From NCBI GenBank assembly GCA_003254925.1, contig QANZ01027531.1:1-64000 (forward strand): DNA of 64,000 nucleotides. Reading direction: 5' to 3'. Shown here piece after piece: positions 38,401 through 51,275 of the stretch. Source of the DNA: Chamaecrista fasciculata (lineage: Eukaryota; Streptophyta; Magnoliopsida; Fabales; Fabaceae). Positions within the stretch are counted from its first letter, which is position 1, and every line of letters starts with the position of its first letter. The notes below the pieces were generated by a model that saw only the letters and a list, made by a program, of their open reading frames with translations, was not told the origin of the DNA and ran no database searches. Both the position numbers and the translations under genes were made by a program.

Positions 38401-41339
38401 AATATTTTGAGAAACATATAGCCTCTAAAACTTTTGGTACCCCATTGTCTGATCAAAATTCGTCTCCATTAATCTGGAATGAAGGTAAACAAAAAATCTC
38501 TTTGTTATGGTCTGATCAATCAACTATGTTCTATATATATTATATACAAGACCATGATAATTAATGCGTTGAATTTAAAATCATTTACCAGGGTCATAAA
38601 TCTCAAAATTTAATTCGCTTGCACATATTTCCTTAAAATAAAGAGTAAATTACACTTTAGTACCCTGTATAGTAGTTTGGTCATATTTCGCTTTGGTACC
38701 CTGTGGTTTAAAAAGTGACACTTTGGTATTCTGTGGTATTCTCCGTTAACACTTTGGTACTCTTTGGATTATTTTGTAATTTTAACCATAACAAATTTTT
38801 CAAAAATTACATTTTGTCCCCCAAATTTTTTTAGTTTTCATTTTAGTCCCTAGATAATATTTATCCAGGGACCTATTTGTAATTTTCTAAAAATATTGGG
38901 TGTTAATATGTAATTTTTGAAAAATTTGTAACGGTTAAAATTGCAAAATAGCTCCAAAGGGTACCAAAGTGCTAATGGAGAAGACCACAGGGTACCAAAG
39001 TGTCACATTTTAAACCATGGGGTACCAAAAGGAAATATGACCAAACCACAAGGTAACAAAGTTTAATTTACCCTAAAATAAATTAATCAAAGTTGACTCA
39101 GACCTGCGGTTAGAATAAGTAACGATACTTTATATTTTAGTTGATGAGTCACGATATTAACATAAACTAATCAGCTTTTGTATTGCATCGTATTAATTTC
39201 TATGGTAAATTGCAAAAAGGGTCTTGTGCTTTTTCCTATTCAAACAAGTGCACTTTAGTTTGCGTCGTGTAAACTTTGGTACCCTGCCTTAAATAATTAA
39301 TGGCTAATATAAGGTAAAAGTCATATGTTTTCCCTAATATGTACCTTGTGTTCTATTTTAGTCCCTAAAACTTTTCTTTCTTAGTGTTCCTAATGGTTTA
39401 CAGAAATTCCACTTGTTGTCCGCGGTAATATTTTTTCCAAACTTTGGTTCCACTTTTCTAAAAAAAAATACCTTAAATCATAGAAAAAAAAATTTAAGAA
39501 TCCAATACTCGACCCTTAACTCGTACATTTTCGAAATCTCCAACATATAGTTGACATCTTTTTTTCAAATTTTCAAAAGGGAAAAAGATCCTTAGCAATC
39601 GTCAGAAAATTTTTGAACCATAAGATATCGGCGTACAAATAGACCGAACCACAGGGACACGTTCTATAATTTACCCGAATTTATATAAATGCTAATATTT
39701 ATGAAAATAAATGCCAGAAAATTTTTTTTGGCTGTTGTCGCAAAATGATAAGAGGACTGTCAAACCCAAAGTAAAAACGATCAGGTACAGAAAAGTCAAA
39801 GGAATTAAAATGCGAGCACAAGAAACAATGTGACTCCAATCTAACCAACTCGCATTTTTAATTGGAAATTGCATTTTGTCTAAATTTATTCATTTTCGTT
39901 GTGAAATTTAACCTAATACTTAACCCATTTAAATGCTTGTTTAAAAAAAAAAAGAAACTTATAACAAGTTATACTTCGATTAAATTTTTTTAATCCTTAA
40001 GAAAAATTCCACTTTACCTACACTCGCTCTTTATTGGGTGGTTCGGCTCTGAAAAATGGTTTTTTTATTACTTACGGTAATTCTTTAAATTCGAAAGAGA
40101 ATCTTGTCCTCGACTTGAAAATTAGAGTTTAAATTGACTTCTTTTTCTCTATACGTTATTACAATACAAAAGAATCATGATTGATTGTTGAAAGCATCAC
40201 TGAGTAAAACCAGAGATTCAACAGAAACAAATTGAGTTTAATCAGATCAACGACGCACATAAGATCTTCAGAATAATTTAGACTCTAAAATTGCTTTCGC
40301 TTCCGCTTCCTTGAACAAAATAAACAGCTCTCTTATCCTAGCTAGTATTGGAAAAGAAGAAGTATATCATCCTATTCGTCGGTTGAATCGTTTATGACGG
40401 AAGCAGAAAGAATTTTAATCAGAGCAAAGGGGGACCAAATATTTTGAGAAACATATAGCCTCTAAAACTTTTGGTACCCCATTGTCTGATCAAAATCCGT
40501 CTCCATTAATCTGGAATGGAGGTAAACAAAAAATCTCTTTGTTATGGTCTGATCAATCAACTATGTTCTATATATATTATATACATGACCATGATAATTA
40601 ATGCGTTGAATTTAAAATCATTTACCAGAGTCATAAATCTCCCAATTTAATTCGCTTGCACAAATTTCCTTAAAATAAAGAGTAAATTACACTTTAGTAC
40701 CCTGTAGTTTGGTCATATTTCGCTTTGGTACCCTGTGGTTTAAAAAGTGACACTTTGGTACTCTGTGGTATTCTCCGTTAACACTTTGGTACTCTTTGGA
40801 TTATTTTGTTATTTTAACCATAACAAATTTTTCAAAAATTACATTTTGTCCCCCAATTTTTTTTAGTTTTCATTTTATTCCCTAGATAATATTTATCCAG
40901 GGACCTATTTGTAATTTTCTAAAAATATTGGGTGTTAATATGTAATTTTTGAAAAATTTGTAACGGTTAAAATTGCAAAATAGCTCCAAAGGGTACCAAA
41001 ATGCTAATGGAGAACACCACAGGGTACCAAAGTGTCACTTTTTAAACCATAGGGTACCAAAATGAAATATGACCAAACCACAAGGTAACAAAGTTTAATT
41101 TACCCTAAAATAAATTAATCAAAGTTGACTCAGACCTGCGGTTAGAATAAGTAATGATACTTTATATTTTAGTTGATGAGTCACGATATTAACATAAACT
41201 AATCAGCTTTTGTATTGCATCGTATTAATTTCTATGGTAAATTGCAAAAAGGGTCATGTGCTTTTTCCTATTCAAACAAGTGCACTTTAGTTTGCGCCGT
41301 GTAAACTTTGGTACCCTGTCTTAAATAATTAATGGCTAA
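29497..41339. repeat. Tandem array of a ~2033-bp unit, five full units plus one short unit
   Basis: Using 'tataaggtaaaagtcat' as phase marker, the units are 29497-31172 (1676 bp, short), 31173-33204, 33205-35238, 35239-37271, 37272-39307 and 39308-41339. The five full units are 2032-2036 bp and almost identical by eye. All carry a family B MITE at the TAAAATAAA site, so that insertion predates the amplification. The short unit lacks the ~350-bp segment around the 60-codon ORF. It keeps a ~190-bp stretch (about 29785-29925) that the full units lack; older copies to the left have both. The array ends abruptly after 'aattaatggctaa'. No host-like coding sequence is present. Confidence 0.93.
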
Positions 41340-42409
41340 ATTAGAATGTATGGAAGAGTTTTGAGACATTTTACAATTTTATTTTAAGGATTTGAGACAA
41401 AAATGAATAAAGATGATGAAAAAGATGAGGAATTGAGAATAATGGAATAAAAATGGGTCAGGGACCTATAAGTGCAATGATGAAATGCTGATGTGTCGCT
41501 ATTTTATGACGTGGCAACTCTATTTTTTTTTTTTTGAAAACATAACGGGTGCTGCGTGGCCATAACGGGACACGTCAGCGCATAACGGGACACATCAGCA
41601 TCCGTTATGGCCACGTCAGCTTTTTTGTAACGACAATATGACGGAGGGACCAACTAGTTAGGCGTTTGCTAATTTCGGGGACCGGCTAGTACAATGCATA
41701 AAATTCAGGGACCTATCTGTCACCGCGTCCAAAATTCAGGGATTGGGAAGTTAGTTTACTCAAAAAGAATTGGCTAAAATGTATTTTTCGTCGCATAATT
41801 TTTGTTCAGGTCTTAGTATGGTCCCATAATTTCTTTTATTGCACTTTTAGTCTCATATTTTTAGATCATATTGCAAAATTAGTCTCATATCTTTTGAACA
41901 GGTTGTAAAATTGGTCTTATATTCTTAGGTCAAATATTTTAAATTTGATCTTAGAATTGGTCTTATATCTTTGAATCAAACGTTCTGTAGAATTGGTCTT
42001 ATAGAGGATCCAACTCTGGTCCTCACTATCTTCCCAATTGTATATTTGCAAAAGGTAGCTATTGAAATATACACATATTATTACTAGAATTCCCATCTTC
42101 TCTGATTGCCTTTTTCTCGCCCCCAATACTTAATATTTGAAGCACAAAGTGGACACTTATTTGAGTTTTTGACGAAGATTACTAATGATCAAATAGCACC
42201 GACGTAAAACTATGCATCAGATCATTTCCTTCAAATATTTTTCAATGTAATCAATGAATGTACAAGAAATTTGAACTCATTGTGGTGGGGCTTATAAATT
42301 TCAGCCTGATCAGACAGGGTATCCTATCTCTTTGTTGCTGTAAAACAAAAAAATTGTCTCCGCATATACCAGAAACTTCCTACCATTTTTGAACTTAACA
42401 GTTTACACA
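41340..42409. other. Spacer with repeat fragments
   Basis: About 41500-41640 holds 'cataacgggacacgtcagc' words on both strands, a probable half of an inverted-repeat element ending near 'gttagtttactc' (41750-41761). About 41770-42020 is family C-like ('agtctcatatctttt'). No gene is seen. Confidence 0.4.
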
Positions 42410-42418
42410 AATTAATTA

Positions 42419-42688
42419 GAGTAAACTAACAATTTGATCCCTAAAGAATTACCGAGTTGACAACTCAATCCCTAAAAGATTAAAATGTATAGTTTAGTTC
42501 CTGAAAAATCAAAATGGTAGACCAATTACTCCTTTTTATGGACTAAATAGTATATTGTTTTAATCTTTCAGGGACTGAAAAGAATACTGTTTTGATCTTT
42601 CAGGGACTAAACTGTACATTTAAATCTATCAAGAAATGAGTTGTCAGCTCGTAAAAGATTTTTCAGGAACCAAATTGTTAACTTACTA
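42419..42688. mobile_element. Mutator-like MITE, family A, just 3' of the UGT gene
   Basis: A 270-bp inverted repeat begins GAGTAAACTAAC and ends in a slightly changed GTTAACTTACTA. Exact 9-bp duplications AATTAATTA lie at 42410-42418 and 42689-42697. It ends about 40 bp from the UGT stop codon, so it probably lies in or next to the 3' UTR. Confidence 0.88.
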
Positions 42689-42728
42689 AATTAATTATTA
42701 ATATAATACTTTGCATTAATGATCATTA

Positions 42729-45700
42729 TCATGATGTGACAATTTCCTTCAAAGTCTTCAAATTCTGCGCAGAGCTAGCCAAAGGATCATTAGCTTCCAC
42801 AAAATACTCTTGAAGCTCCTTCGTCCTCTGCCTCATTTTCTTCCCATCATGACTCTTCAGAACAGTTTTCAGAGCTTTCAAAGTCCCATTCTTAGTGAAA
42901 ACCCCATTTTCAGTTCCTACACCAATTTTCCACTCTGCCTCTAACATTCTCATATTTAGCTTTTGGTCCCCAAAGAAAGGCCTTCCAATCATAGGGATCC
43001 CTCCAATGATGCTTTCTAAGATTGAGTTCCAACCACAGTGTGTGACAAACACACCAGTGGCTCCATGTTTAAGGATCTCCATTTGGGGAGCCCAAGGGAC
43101 AACCTTGCCCTTAGTCCTTGTCCTATGTAAGAACCCTTTGGGAAGTTGCTTCTCTGGGTTGCCCCTAAATGACCAAATGAAAGGGAATTCAGTTTCCTCT
43201 AGGGCCTCTGCTAGGGCAGCTAGTTCATGGGGTGGTGGGGTTATGATACTCCCAAAGCTTATATAAGCTACCTGTCAAGCACATACATAATCAAAATTAG
43301 TCATTAAAATAATTACTAGTTAGCCTTTCCACCAGCCCTTGATTTTAAGTATACCTACATAGTTAGCCTTGGTTTTATCTATTTGATATGGTTTAATTTA
43401 GATAAAGTTAACGTTAATTTTATTTGGTTAAATAGTCATTTGGTCCTCAACGATGAGGTAAGTTTCATTTTAGTGCTAAATTTTTTTTTTCCGTTTTGAT
43501 CTTCAAATTCATGACTCCTTACAATTTAGTCATTTTAAGAATTGAGTTATATAGCAGTAAGACGTCGATCAAAAGACTAATTTACAAAGACTCATAAGGT
43601 TTTTGGAACTAAATCAGTAAATCAAGTATTTAAAAGAAAAATCAAATACTAAAATGACAGCACTCATATAATCCAAGAACTAAAGTGTTAGATAGAAATG
43701 ACAAAATAAAATAAAGGGACTATCATGTATTAATATCAGAATTTTCAACAACTAAAGTGAATAAATTAGACTCACACTGAATTGTGTTGTATATCTTCTT
43801 TTTTGTTTGTTCTTTTTGGGTAAAAGTCTAAATTTGGTCTCATATTTTTCTCAGCTCCTAATCTGGTCTCGTATTGTTTTTTGTTGCACTTTTAGTCTCA
43901 TATCTTTGTGTCAAGTTTCATATCTTTGGGTTAGGTCTCAATTTATTCCCATATCTTTTTTTGTTATAGATTTAACCTCGTATCTTTAGGTCAAGTACAG
44001 AATTGGTCTCATATCTTTGGGTTAGGTGCAGAATTGGTCGCATATCTTTGAATCAGATAGAGCTAGTGGTGGACCAGTTCTCCAACCTAACCAAAAGATA
44101 TTGGACCAATTTGAGATCTTTTTGTAAAGATATGAGAACAAAAGTGTAATAAAAAAAATATACATGACCAAATCGGGAATTAAGGAAAAGATGACACAAA
44201 TTTACACTTTAACCTTTTAATATATATATATATATATATATATTTTGTTGGAAGTGAGATTCTCTATAGTTAATCTCATGAGAAATCTGAATGCAAATTC
44301 GAAAAATGATATCATTAGGTACTTAGGTTGCAATAATGAATTAATGATGAGATGAATTACCGATGCATCTTGATGGTTGTTGAGCCATTCTATACAGCCA
44401 TCGCCTTGTGAATCTAGTGGTAGAATTTGATGTGGTGGTAGTGTGAGAGGAAAAGGACCAACATTGAGTAAAAGCTTGAAGCTTTCTTGAAGCTGGTGGA
44501 CAGCAAGAGGGAGTAATGCATCGAATGAATTAATGGCTACTGCTGTTGCTAGTGGTAGTGTTTGGCTCATTTTGTGTTGCATAATTGCAAAAGGAGTCTC
44601 TACATCTCCACGCGCTAATCCTTCAGGCAAGTCACTCACTTTTATTGCAGCAAACCCAGGAATGAAACTTAGGCTGTCGTCTGCTCCAACTGCAACAACA
44701 TCTCCATCATATTAAAATGAATAGTAGGTTGAAGTAATTATCTTGATAAGTAAACTAACAATTTTGTCCGTGAAAGATTGTTGAGTTAAAAACATGGTTC
44801 CTAAACTATTAAATTACATAGTTTAAATTTTGAAAGATTTGAATCGTATACTTTTTAGTCATTTTGATGAACTAGATGGTATACCGTTTAATTTTTTGAA
44901 AGACTAAAGTGCATACTGTTTGAATCTTTTAATGACTAAATTGTATATTTTAATTGTTCAAGGATTAAGTAGCTAGTCCGGTAATCTTTCAATGACTAAG
45001 TTATTAGTTTACTCAATTATCTTAACTCTCAATTATCTTAACTGTATATTTAAAAAAATTAAAATATATAACTTAATCCTTGTAAGATTCAAATGGTATT
45101 GAAAAGAATCAAAGGGTATAATCTTTAATTAATCCATAAAAAAAACTAAGAAATGTACCATTTTCAAAAACTGTGTTGTAGATCTTTTAGTTACCAAGTT
45201 ATTAGTTTACTCATCTTTTAGAATTTATATACTTGTTTTGGTTCTTTCAATTCATAAATGGACGTTTACCCGATCTTATTATCAGAAATTGTTTAATTCA
45301 AAGACGTATTTACTCTTTTTTTATTATTATTATCAAACAAAGACCTATTTAGTATTTACTCAAGTAACAAAGAGAGTGAATAAGAAAATTCATGAATAGG
45401 TATTAATATCGTTCATAAATTTAAAAATATATCAAATTTTAAATCAGTCACTAATAATTTGATATATTCTTAAATATTAAATATCGTTCTTTTTAATTTG
45501 AATAAATAAGTCATTAATATATCAAATATGATATATTCTCAAACAAAGAACCTCTTTTTTTTTTAATTTTTTTAATAGAATATATCAAATAATTTGAATA
45601 AATCAGTCACTAATATATCAAATATCGTTCTTAAAAATTTAATTTCTTAAGAAATCAGTCACTAATAATTTGAACGATATTAATATTTAAGAATATATCA

Positions 45701-47007
45701 AATTTTTCAAAAAAAAAAAACTTAAAAAAAATGAAGAAGCCAATAATAAAAGGTTCATTTTGGTCATTAAATTATGTTTAGTCTTAAAATTATTTTTTGT
45801 TCCATTTTAGACCTCAAAGTTTTTCACATTAGTTCTATTTTGGTTTTCAAAATACGATTCCGTCCGGTTTCAGTCGTTATTTTCAATTTGAATAATTAAG
45901 ATAGACCATTTTTTTATCATACGTGTCATAATGAGTGAGTTGGCATAAAGATAAAAAAAAATCACTCTTTGAAAGGAAAAACTTTACTCTTTAAACAAAA
46001 AATAAACCACAAATTTATCTCTAATTTCTGTCTAAATAAAACTAACGTTACACTTGTTCTGTTTTAGTCTCCAAAAGAAAACAAAAAACAGTTTTAAGAT
46101 CAAAATGAAACTAATATCATAGTTTGAAGACAAAAATGAGGTTTTGACCATAATGAAAACGAAGAAATTAGACTAAATCACATTTTAGAAACTAAAACAG
46201 AACAAGTGTGAAAGTTTGAGGACCAAATTATATATAACGTTAGAAATCAGACTAAATCACATTTTATTGTTTTAGAGACCAAAACAAAATAAACATGAAA
46301 GTTTGAAGACTTAAATGAAACAAAAAATACTTTTAAGATCAAAATGAAACAAATTTCATACTTTGAGGATCCAAAACGAGGTTTTGACCGTAATAAAAAC
46401 GAAGAAATTGCAGCAAGCAAAAGGATGAAACTGAAATAATCTTCTGAAACCGATGATTGAATGGAGAGAGAAATTTGAAATTTGTATCTTACTTACCACC
46501 ATTAAAGCTGACCTTGTCTCTCAGAGTATCAGTGAGAAGATGAGCAAGAAGCGCGTGAGGCCCAGCAGTCCAAAGCGGGACCCACTTAGCGTCGATTTCG
46601 ATACCGAATTCCGCACCAAACCAAAAGAACGCATCAGTCACCAAACACGTGAATCTCTTTCCACTTTCTTCCATTGCCTTCTCCATCGCTTCCCTATAAT
46701 TCCTCGGAATCGCTTTCAAGAAGAAGTTCACCGCCTCAATCGGATTTCCCGTTCCGACGAATCCCTCCGGTACGCCGTCGTCTACGGTGTGCGGAATCAC
46801 GTTATTCACTCTCTGCATCTGCGACGAAACCGATGATATAGATCTGGCTGTGCTGAAGAACACAAATGTGACGTCCGGTGAAGAAACGGCGATTTTCTGG
46901 ACCAGGTTTAGTAATGGACCTGCATGAGATCCGAACGGAAATGCCAGAACGGCGACGTGCGCGGTGGTGGCGACGCCGTCGGCGACGGTAGCGGCGGATT
47001 CTTCCAT
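42729..47007 (-). CDS. UDP-glycosyltransferase, UGT78-like flavonoid/anthocyanidin 3-O-glycosyltransferase
   Basis: It probably transfers glucose from UDP-glucose to the 3-hydroxyl of flavonols or anthocyanidins in the cytosol. Exons on the minus strand are 46497-47007, 44361-44689 and 42729-43271 (introns in phase 1 and phase 0), giving 460 residues and TGA, the usual family length with no frame break. His28 (PFGSHAGP) and Asp125 (VTDAFFWF) match the catalytic pair. 'WTAGPHAL' (146-153) resembles the acceptor-site Thr region of flavonoid 3-GTs. The PSPG box spans 340-383, from WAPQMEIL to FGDQ, with HCGWNS and the final Gln usually linked to glucose preference. The first Met at 47007 gives a normal N-terminus. 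The introns are 1807 and 1089 bp and largely MITE-derived. Sugar and acceptor cannot be proven from sequence. Confidence 0.92.
43818..44214. mobile_element. MITE, family C, in UGT intron 2
   Basis: The ends 'gggtaaaagtctaaatttgg' and 'caaatttacactttaacc' are inverted, with 'ggtctcatatctttg' words inside, as in the phosphatase intron 2 element. No exact target duplication was found. A (TA)n run follows at 44218-44243. Family D-like sequence precedes it at about 43425-43760. Confidence 0.65.
44745..45014. mobile_element. Mutator-like MITE, family A, in UGT intron 1
   Basis: The inverted ends 'gataagtaaactaac' and 'gttattagtttactc' have exact 9-bp duplications AATTATCTT at 44736-44744 and 45015-45023. 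A second, degraded and shorter copy of the same family follows at about 45050-45215. Confidence 0.88.
45750..46395. repeat. Family D-like inverted repeat in UGT intron 1
   Basis: The left part ('ggttcattttggtcattaaa', 'gttccattttagacctc') pairs with right-hand blocks ('gaggatccaaaacgaggttttgacc'). The right part is partly duplicated ('tagactaaatcacattttag' occurs twice). Boundaries are uncertain. Confidence 0.45.
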
Positions 47008-50000
47008 ATATGGATCGCCGGTGAGTGGATTTGATTAATTTTGATATATGTGGTGGCTGGAATCTTAGAAATTTTGGATTGCGAGGTTAATTTTTCAGGA
47101 GTCGCGATTGATTGATTGATTGATGTTGTTGTTTGTGTGTGAGAGATGAGTCGACGAGTCTTGGATTGTGATTGTTGTAGCCATGAATGTAAAGCTAAGA
47201 CAACTAATTACAGAGGTTTTTAGGTAGAAATTGTTGGGTAAAAGAGACGAACACCAATATCTGCGTCGTCAGGGTTTTTCCACATTGCAAATTTTGCATT
47301 TCCTGTCACTTCTTCGTTGTTTGTTTAATTTGCTTATTTTGTATGAGTGGGGTTTACCTAATTTTAGTCTGGAGTAAATTAACAATATGATGATGATTAT
47401 GTATTTAATTTTTTTTTTGGTAATTATATGTATTTAAATTTAGTTTTTTAATTTAAGATAATTATCACTATTATATATATTAGGGTACGCAAACCTGGTT
47501 GTAAAATATAAAATCATTTAAATTTTTAAATTATATAAAATATTATTAATAATTAAATTTTAGATTTTATTATAAAAGAGTTAAAGGTAGTTATAAGTTA
47601 TGTATTGTAAAGATAATGGGAAGAAATTTTTAAGATAAAGGAGGACAGTGGAGCTATTTGAATTTTATTTTACTTTAAAATTATTTTTTAATTTATTATA
47701 TTATAAATTATAAACTATAGTAATGTAGTATTTATATATAGGTTTTAAAAGAGGACGACTAGAACACTCCAAATATATATAATAATAGTATAGTATATAT
47801 ATATATATATATTGTAATGTTTAAGACTAAATTCTATAATTTTATGCTTTAGAGATTAAATTAGTAATTCGACTAGATTTAATCAGACAAAACCTTTGAA
47901 CCAACGGTTCAATCACTGAATCAATGGTCTAACCGTTCACAAAATTTTTTTTTATAATTTCACATTTTAACTTTTAAATAAAAGAAATTAATGAAATCAA
48001 ATTTAAAGCTCATTTAATTTATTTTATTTTATAAAAAAATTTATTTGCATAAAATTTATTACATTTAAAAACTTATCTAACTATATATGTGTTATATTGT
48101 CTTTATTTTGTTTCCTTGTATTATTCTTGTAACATACTCTATTTTAGTTTAACAAAAAAAATAAAAATGTTGAATTATTAATTTTAATTGTGTGTATATA
48201 ATGTTTATATTGATTATTCAAATTAATCAATATTTATTATTTATTATTTATTGCATCATCTTATTCGACTAATGATTCAATCGGTTAAACTGATTAAACC
48301 GTAAACAAATATTTGTTCGAATTATTGAATAGTTCGACCCTAACAATATTGAATTAAACACTAGTATCCCATTAAAGTTATAGAATATCTTCTGACTTTA
48401 TTTAAAGTTTACAAGAAAAATATACATATCATCTACAAGAGGCCGAGCTTAATTTATTGACAAACTAATTCCATGTTTTGGTTTACTAATTTATTGAAGC
48501 CGTTGTTATTCATCGTGTAGACTGGATCTCTGTACCAGCTAGCATATATAGCCGTCAAAGGACATCTTAGACCAGGCGATGTGCTTAGCCATAATGGTGA
48601 GACTCCAATTTAAAGTTAAGGGTATGTTGACAATTAAGAAATGAAAGGAAGAGAGGATGGAAAATGGATCTTCTTTAATTGAGATATGTTTTTCTGGGAA
48701 TTTTGGCAATTATAGAGGTTTAAAACTTTCTTTTAATTTTGGCAATTATAGAGTCCAAAAGTGCCATATTACCTTCTAATAATGTAAATTATACTTTGGT
48801 ACTTTGTAGTTTAAAAAGGGACATTTTTGTATCCTGTAGTATTTTCACTTAACACTTTGGTATCTCGAGCTTTAATTTCGTTAAAAAATTAACGAAAATT
48901 GGCATTTTTGGTATTATTCCGTAATTTTAACCAATTTTGAGGATAAAAGCAATTTTAATGCAAAAAAAGAGGCTAAAATTACTAAAACACCCAAAAAGAT
49001 TTAAATATCTTCAAAACAATCCTTAAAAAGACAAAATTCTAGAAATTTCTTGAGAAAATGTATTTTGTTGGATTTATTGCAATGAGTAGGTTCTAATTAT
49101 ACAATTTATTTTTTAAAATTATATTTCTGTCAATTATTATTTCTTACTCCAAAGTTTTATATTACAATGTCAGAATAAGAAGTCATGTGGAAATTTTTAT
49201 CTCTGCTCTCAAATTTTTACCACAAACTTATAAAACTATGTAGATCTCAAATATAACAATTAAAATTTTAAACTATCGAGTTTGCTTATTCTTAAACCCC
49301 CAAGTTTGTTTAAAGTTTTGTTTTGGTCCCTCACATTTTTTTTTGTTTCGTTTTGGTCCCTCGGGTTTCTAAAAAGTTCCACCGTTAAAAAAAATATATA
49401 TATATTGGAGCTTCTCTCTATGGATGATCAAATTAAATATCCATACCCTATATTTGTGGGCTTAGCCCGCCGGTGCTTATCAAAAAAGGAAAAATATTCA
49501 TACCCTATAGGTTTGGATCTTAATACAAGTCCGAAAATAAAATTACATAAAATTACAGTTAAAATATTAAATATTTCATACATGTTGAACTAATTTAATA
49601 ATATATTTATATTTATAATTTACATTTTAATTTTATTTTAGTAATTATTGGTATGAAAAATTAATGAAAATAAATTTTATGTTAATAAAAAATAATTTAT
49701 TTTAAAACTTGATTATTTGTTAAGTCTGAAAATGAAGATTAACACTAAGATTGGAACCCAAATTTAAGAGGCATAAACTCATAGTAGTCTACTTATCTCT
49801 ACTCACCATCGTCCATAATTCTCTCCGCTCAATTCCTCACAAAGAAAAGTTAGAAAGTGAAGAACAAAAATATTATTTTTTAGGGAGAAGTATTTTTAAT
49901 AGGATAGAGGATTAAGTATTTGCCACAAAACACCCCAAAATAATATAATATAGTATAGATATATAATATAATAATTAAAGGAATTAATTAAAACGAATAA

Positions 50001-50151
50001 ACTAGGATAACAAATTATAAGGAAAATCATAATCAAATGTAAAAATTGTAACTAACTAAAATCTGTCAAAAGAAAGAAATTCTAATCACAATCACAAAAC
50101 TAAAATAAATCCTAAATGTACATAGTGATAAAACAAACTCTTTAAAATGTA
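47008..50151. other. UGT 5' flank and AT-rich intergenic spacer
   Basis: The first ~350 bp hold the UGT promoter and leader; I cannot place a TATA box with confidence. About 47880-48345 may be an old inverted repeat ('ccaacggttcaatc' against 'gattcaatcggtt'). About 48780-48910 is the left arm of a family B MITE. The stretch 49300-49380 has 'gttttggtccctc' words. No exon-like sequence is seen, and the ORF at 49282-49593 has no protein-like features. Confidence 0.4.
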
Positions 50152-51275
50152 CTAAAGTAACCAAAGAGGAGGAGGAAAGACAGCATCATTACCCAGAAAT
50201 AAAGTACGATGAATAGTTTTATCTTGTAAATAAAATATACCATTGTCATGACCTTCTTGTCTTTCTTCTTTCAAGTTGGCGTGACACTCATAACGATCAT
50301 CTGAATAATAAATACAATTCCCCTTTCCATGTGGAACTTCATAACATGTTGACGGATTAGTTCCAACTACTATTATATTGTCACCCAAACTTTCCATTTC
50401 TGACTTAAAGTCTCATGAAACCATTACTTGATATTTCTTTCTATTATCAACAAACCATCACTTGTACTTACTAGATATCTACAAGATGGGTGAACATATA
50501 TACGTGAAAACTTATATTTTAGTCTTCCTACTTTTGTTTTGATATCATACTCATGTATACCACCTGATCCTATAGCATAAATCTTTCCTTCATGAAATAT
50601 GACATCTTCATAAATGGGTTTTTCAATTGGTATGGTAAAATCTTTCCATCTCTTGTCATTATGCAGACAATAAGCCAATCTACGGAACTCTCCGTAAATA
50701 GCTACACCCATAAATTCTTGATCATCATCCTTATTAGGTGCACAAGACAAAATAATCTTTTGAATATAATATTTTTGCATATGAGATTTACTCCAAGATC
50801 TAGTTATACCATCGTCATAAGGTGGTGGTTTTAAGGTATATTCTTTATTTATGTCATCAAATGATACTTAACTATATCTGGAAAGGTAGAGAGTGGTAGA
50901 AGATTAATTCAATACCTGGTAAATGCCTTCAATATTTGTAATTCTCCTTCTAACCCAAGAGTGATTAGCCATCCATAACAAGAACCAAAAATTAAAGTGT
51001 TCTTTGTTTCAAATAATTCTAACCTGTGAATTATTTTCTTCTCTCCAACGTGATAAGTGGGACGAATAATACTACTTTCATCATCAAAAGGTAGCAGAAA
51101 CAAAGGAATTTTGAGATATTTATGAGTTTGGGGCAATGGCAAATTCCAAGATTTACATACTGCAGAAAAATCGAATATAATCACCTTATGAATCAATGCA
51201 TTTGATAATTTCATCTAGTATATCAATGGGAATTTCGTCCCATTGATCAACTCGAACCCCACTACGCATCTCCAT
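50152..51275 (-). pseudogene. Broken F-box/DUF295 (KIB1-4 beta-propeller) gene
   Basis: Intact members recruit substrates to SCF ubiquitin ligases through an N-terminal F-box and carry a C-terminal DUF295 domain. From an ATG at 51275 the minus strand reads an F-box start (QWDEIPIDILDEI), then a TAA stop at 51186-51188, then DYIRF. A run of five T at 51166-51170 shifts the frame to SAVCKSWN. DUF295 follows: 'FGSCYGWLITLG' (to about 50930), a stop at 50909, a frame change near 50862, then 'KDFTIPIEKP', 'SDGLLIIERN', a stop near 50426 and, after a small loss of sequence, 'ESLGDNIIVVGTNPS' and 'GNCIYYSDD' to the end at 50152. The total span of about 374 codons is near normal length. No splice sites would bypass the breaks. 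It is a recently decayed single-exon host gene. Confidence 0.82.

Noticed and set aside
31557-39874. A 60-codon ORF (MQFPIKNASWLDW...) repeated in the tandem units as a conserved small protein gene
   Set aside because: Its conservation follows from the near-identity of the whole unit; the older copies are diverged and it resembles no known protein. No start context or codon bias supports it.
29497-41339. CRISPR-like or phage-type repeat array
   Set aside because: The units are 2 kb long without unique spacers, in a plant nuclear context; it is a satellite-type tandem repeat.
46453-46836. A 127-codon plus-strand ORF with Arg/Ser-rich protein
   Set aside because: It is antisense to UGT exon 1, which has strong family motifs; it is a shadow frame.
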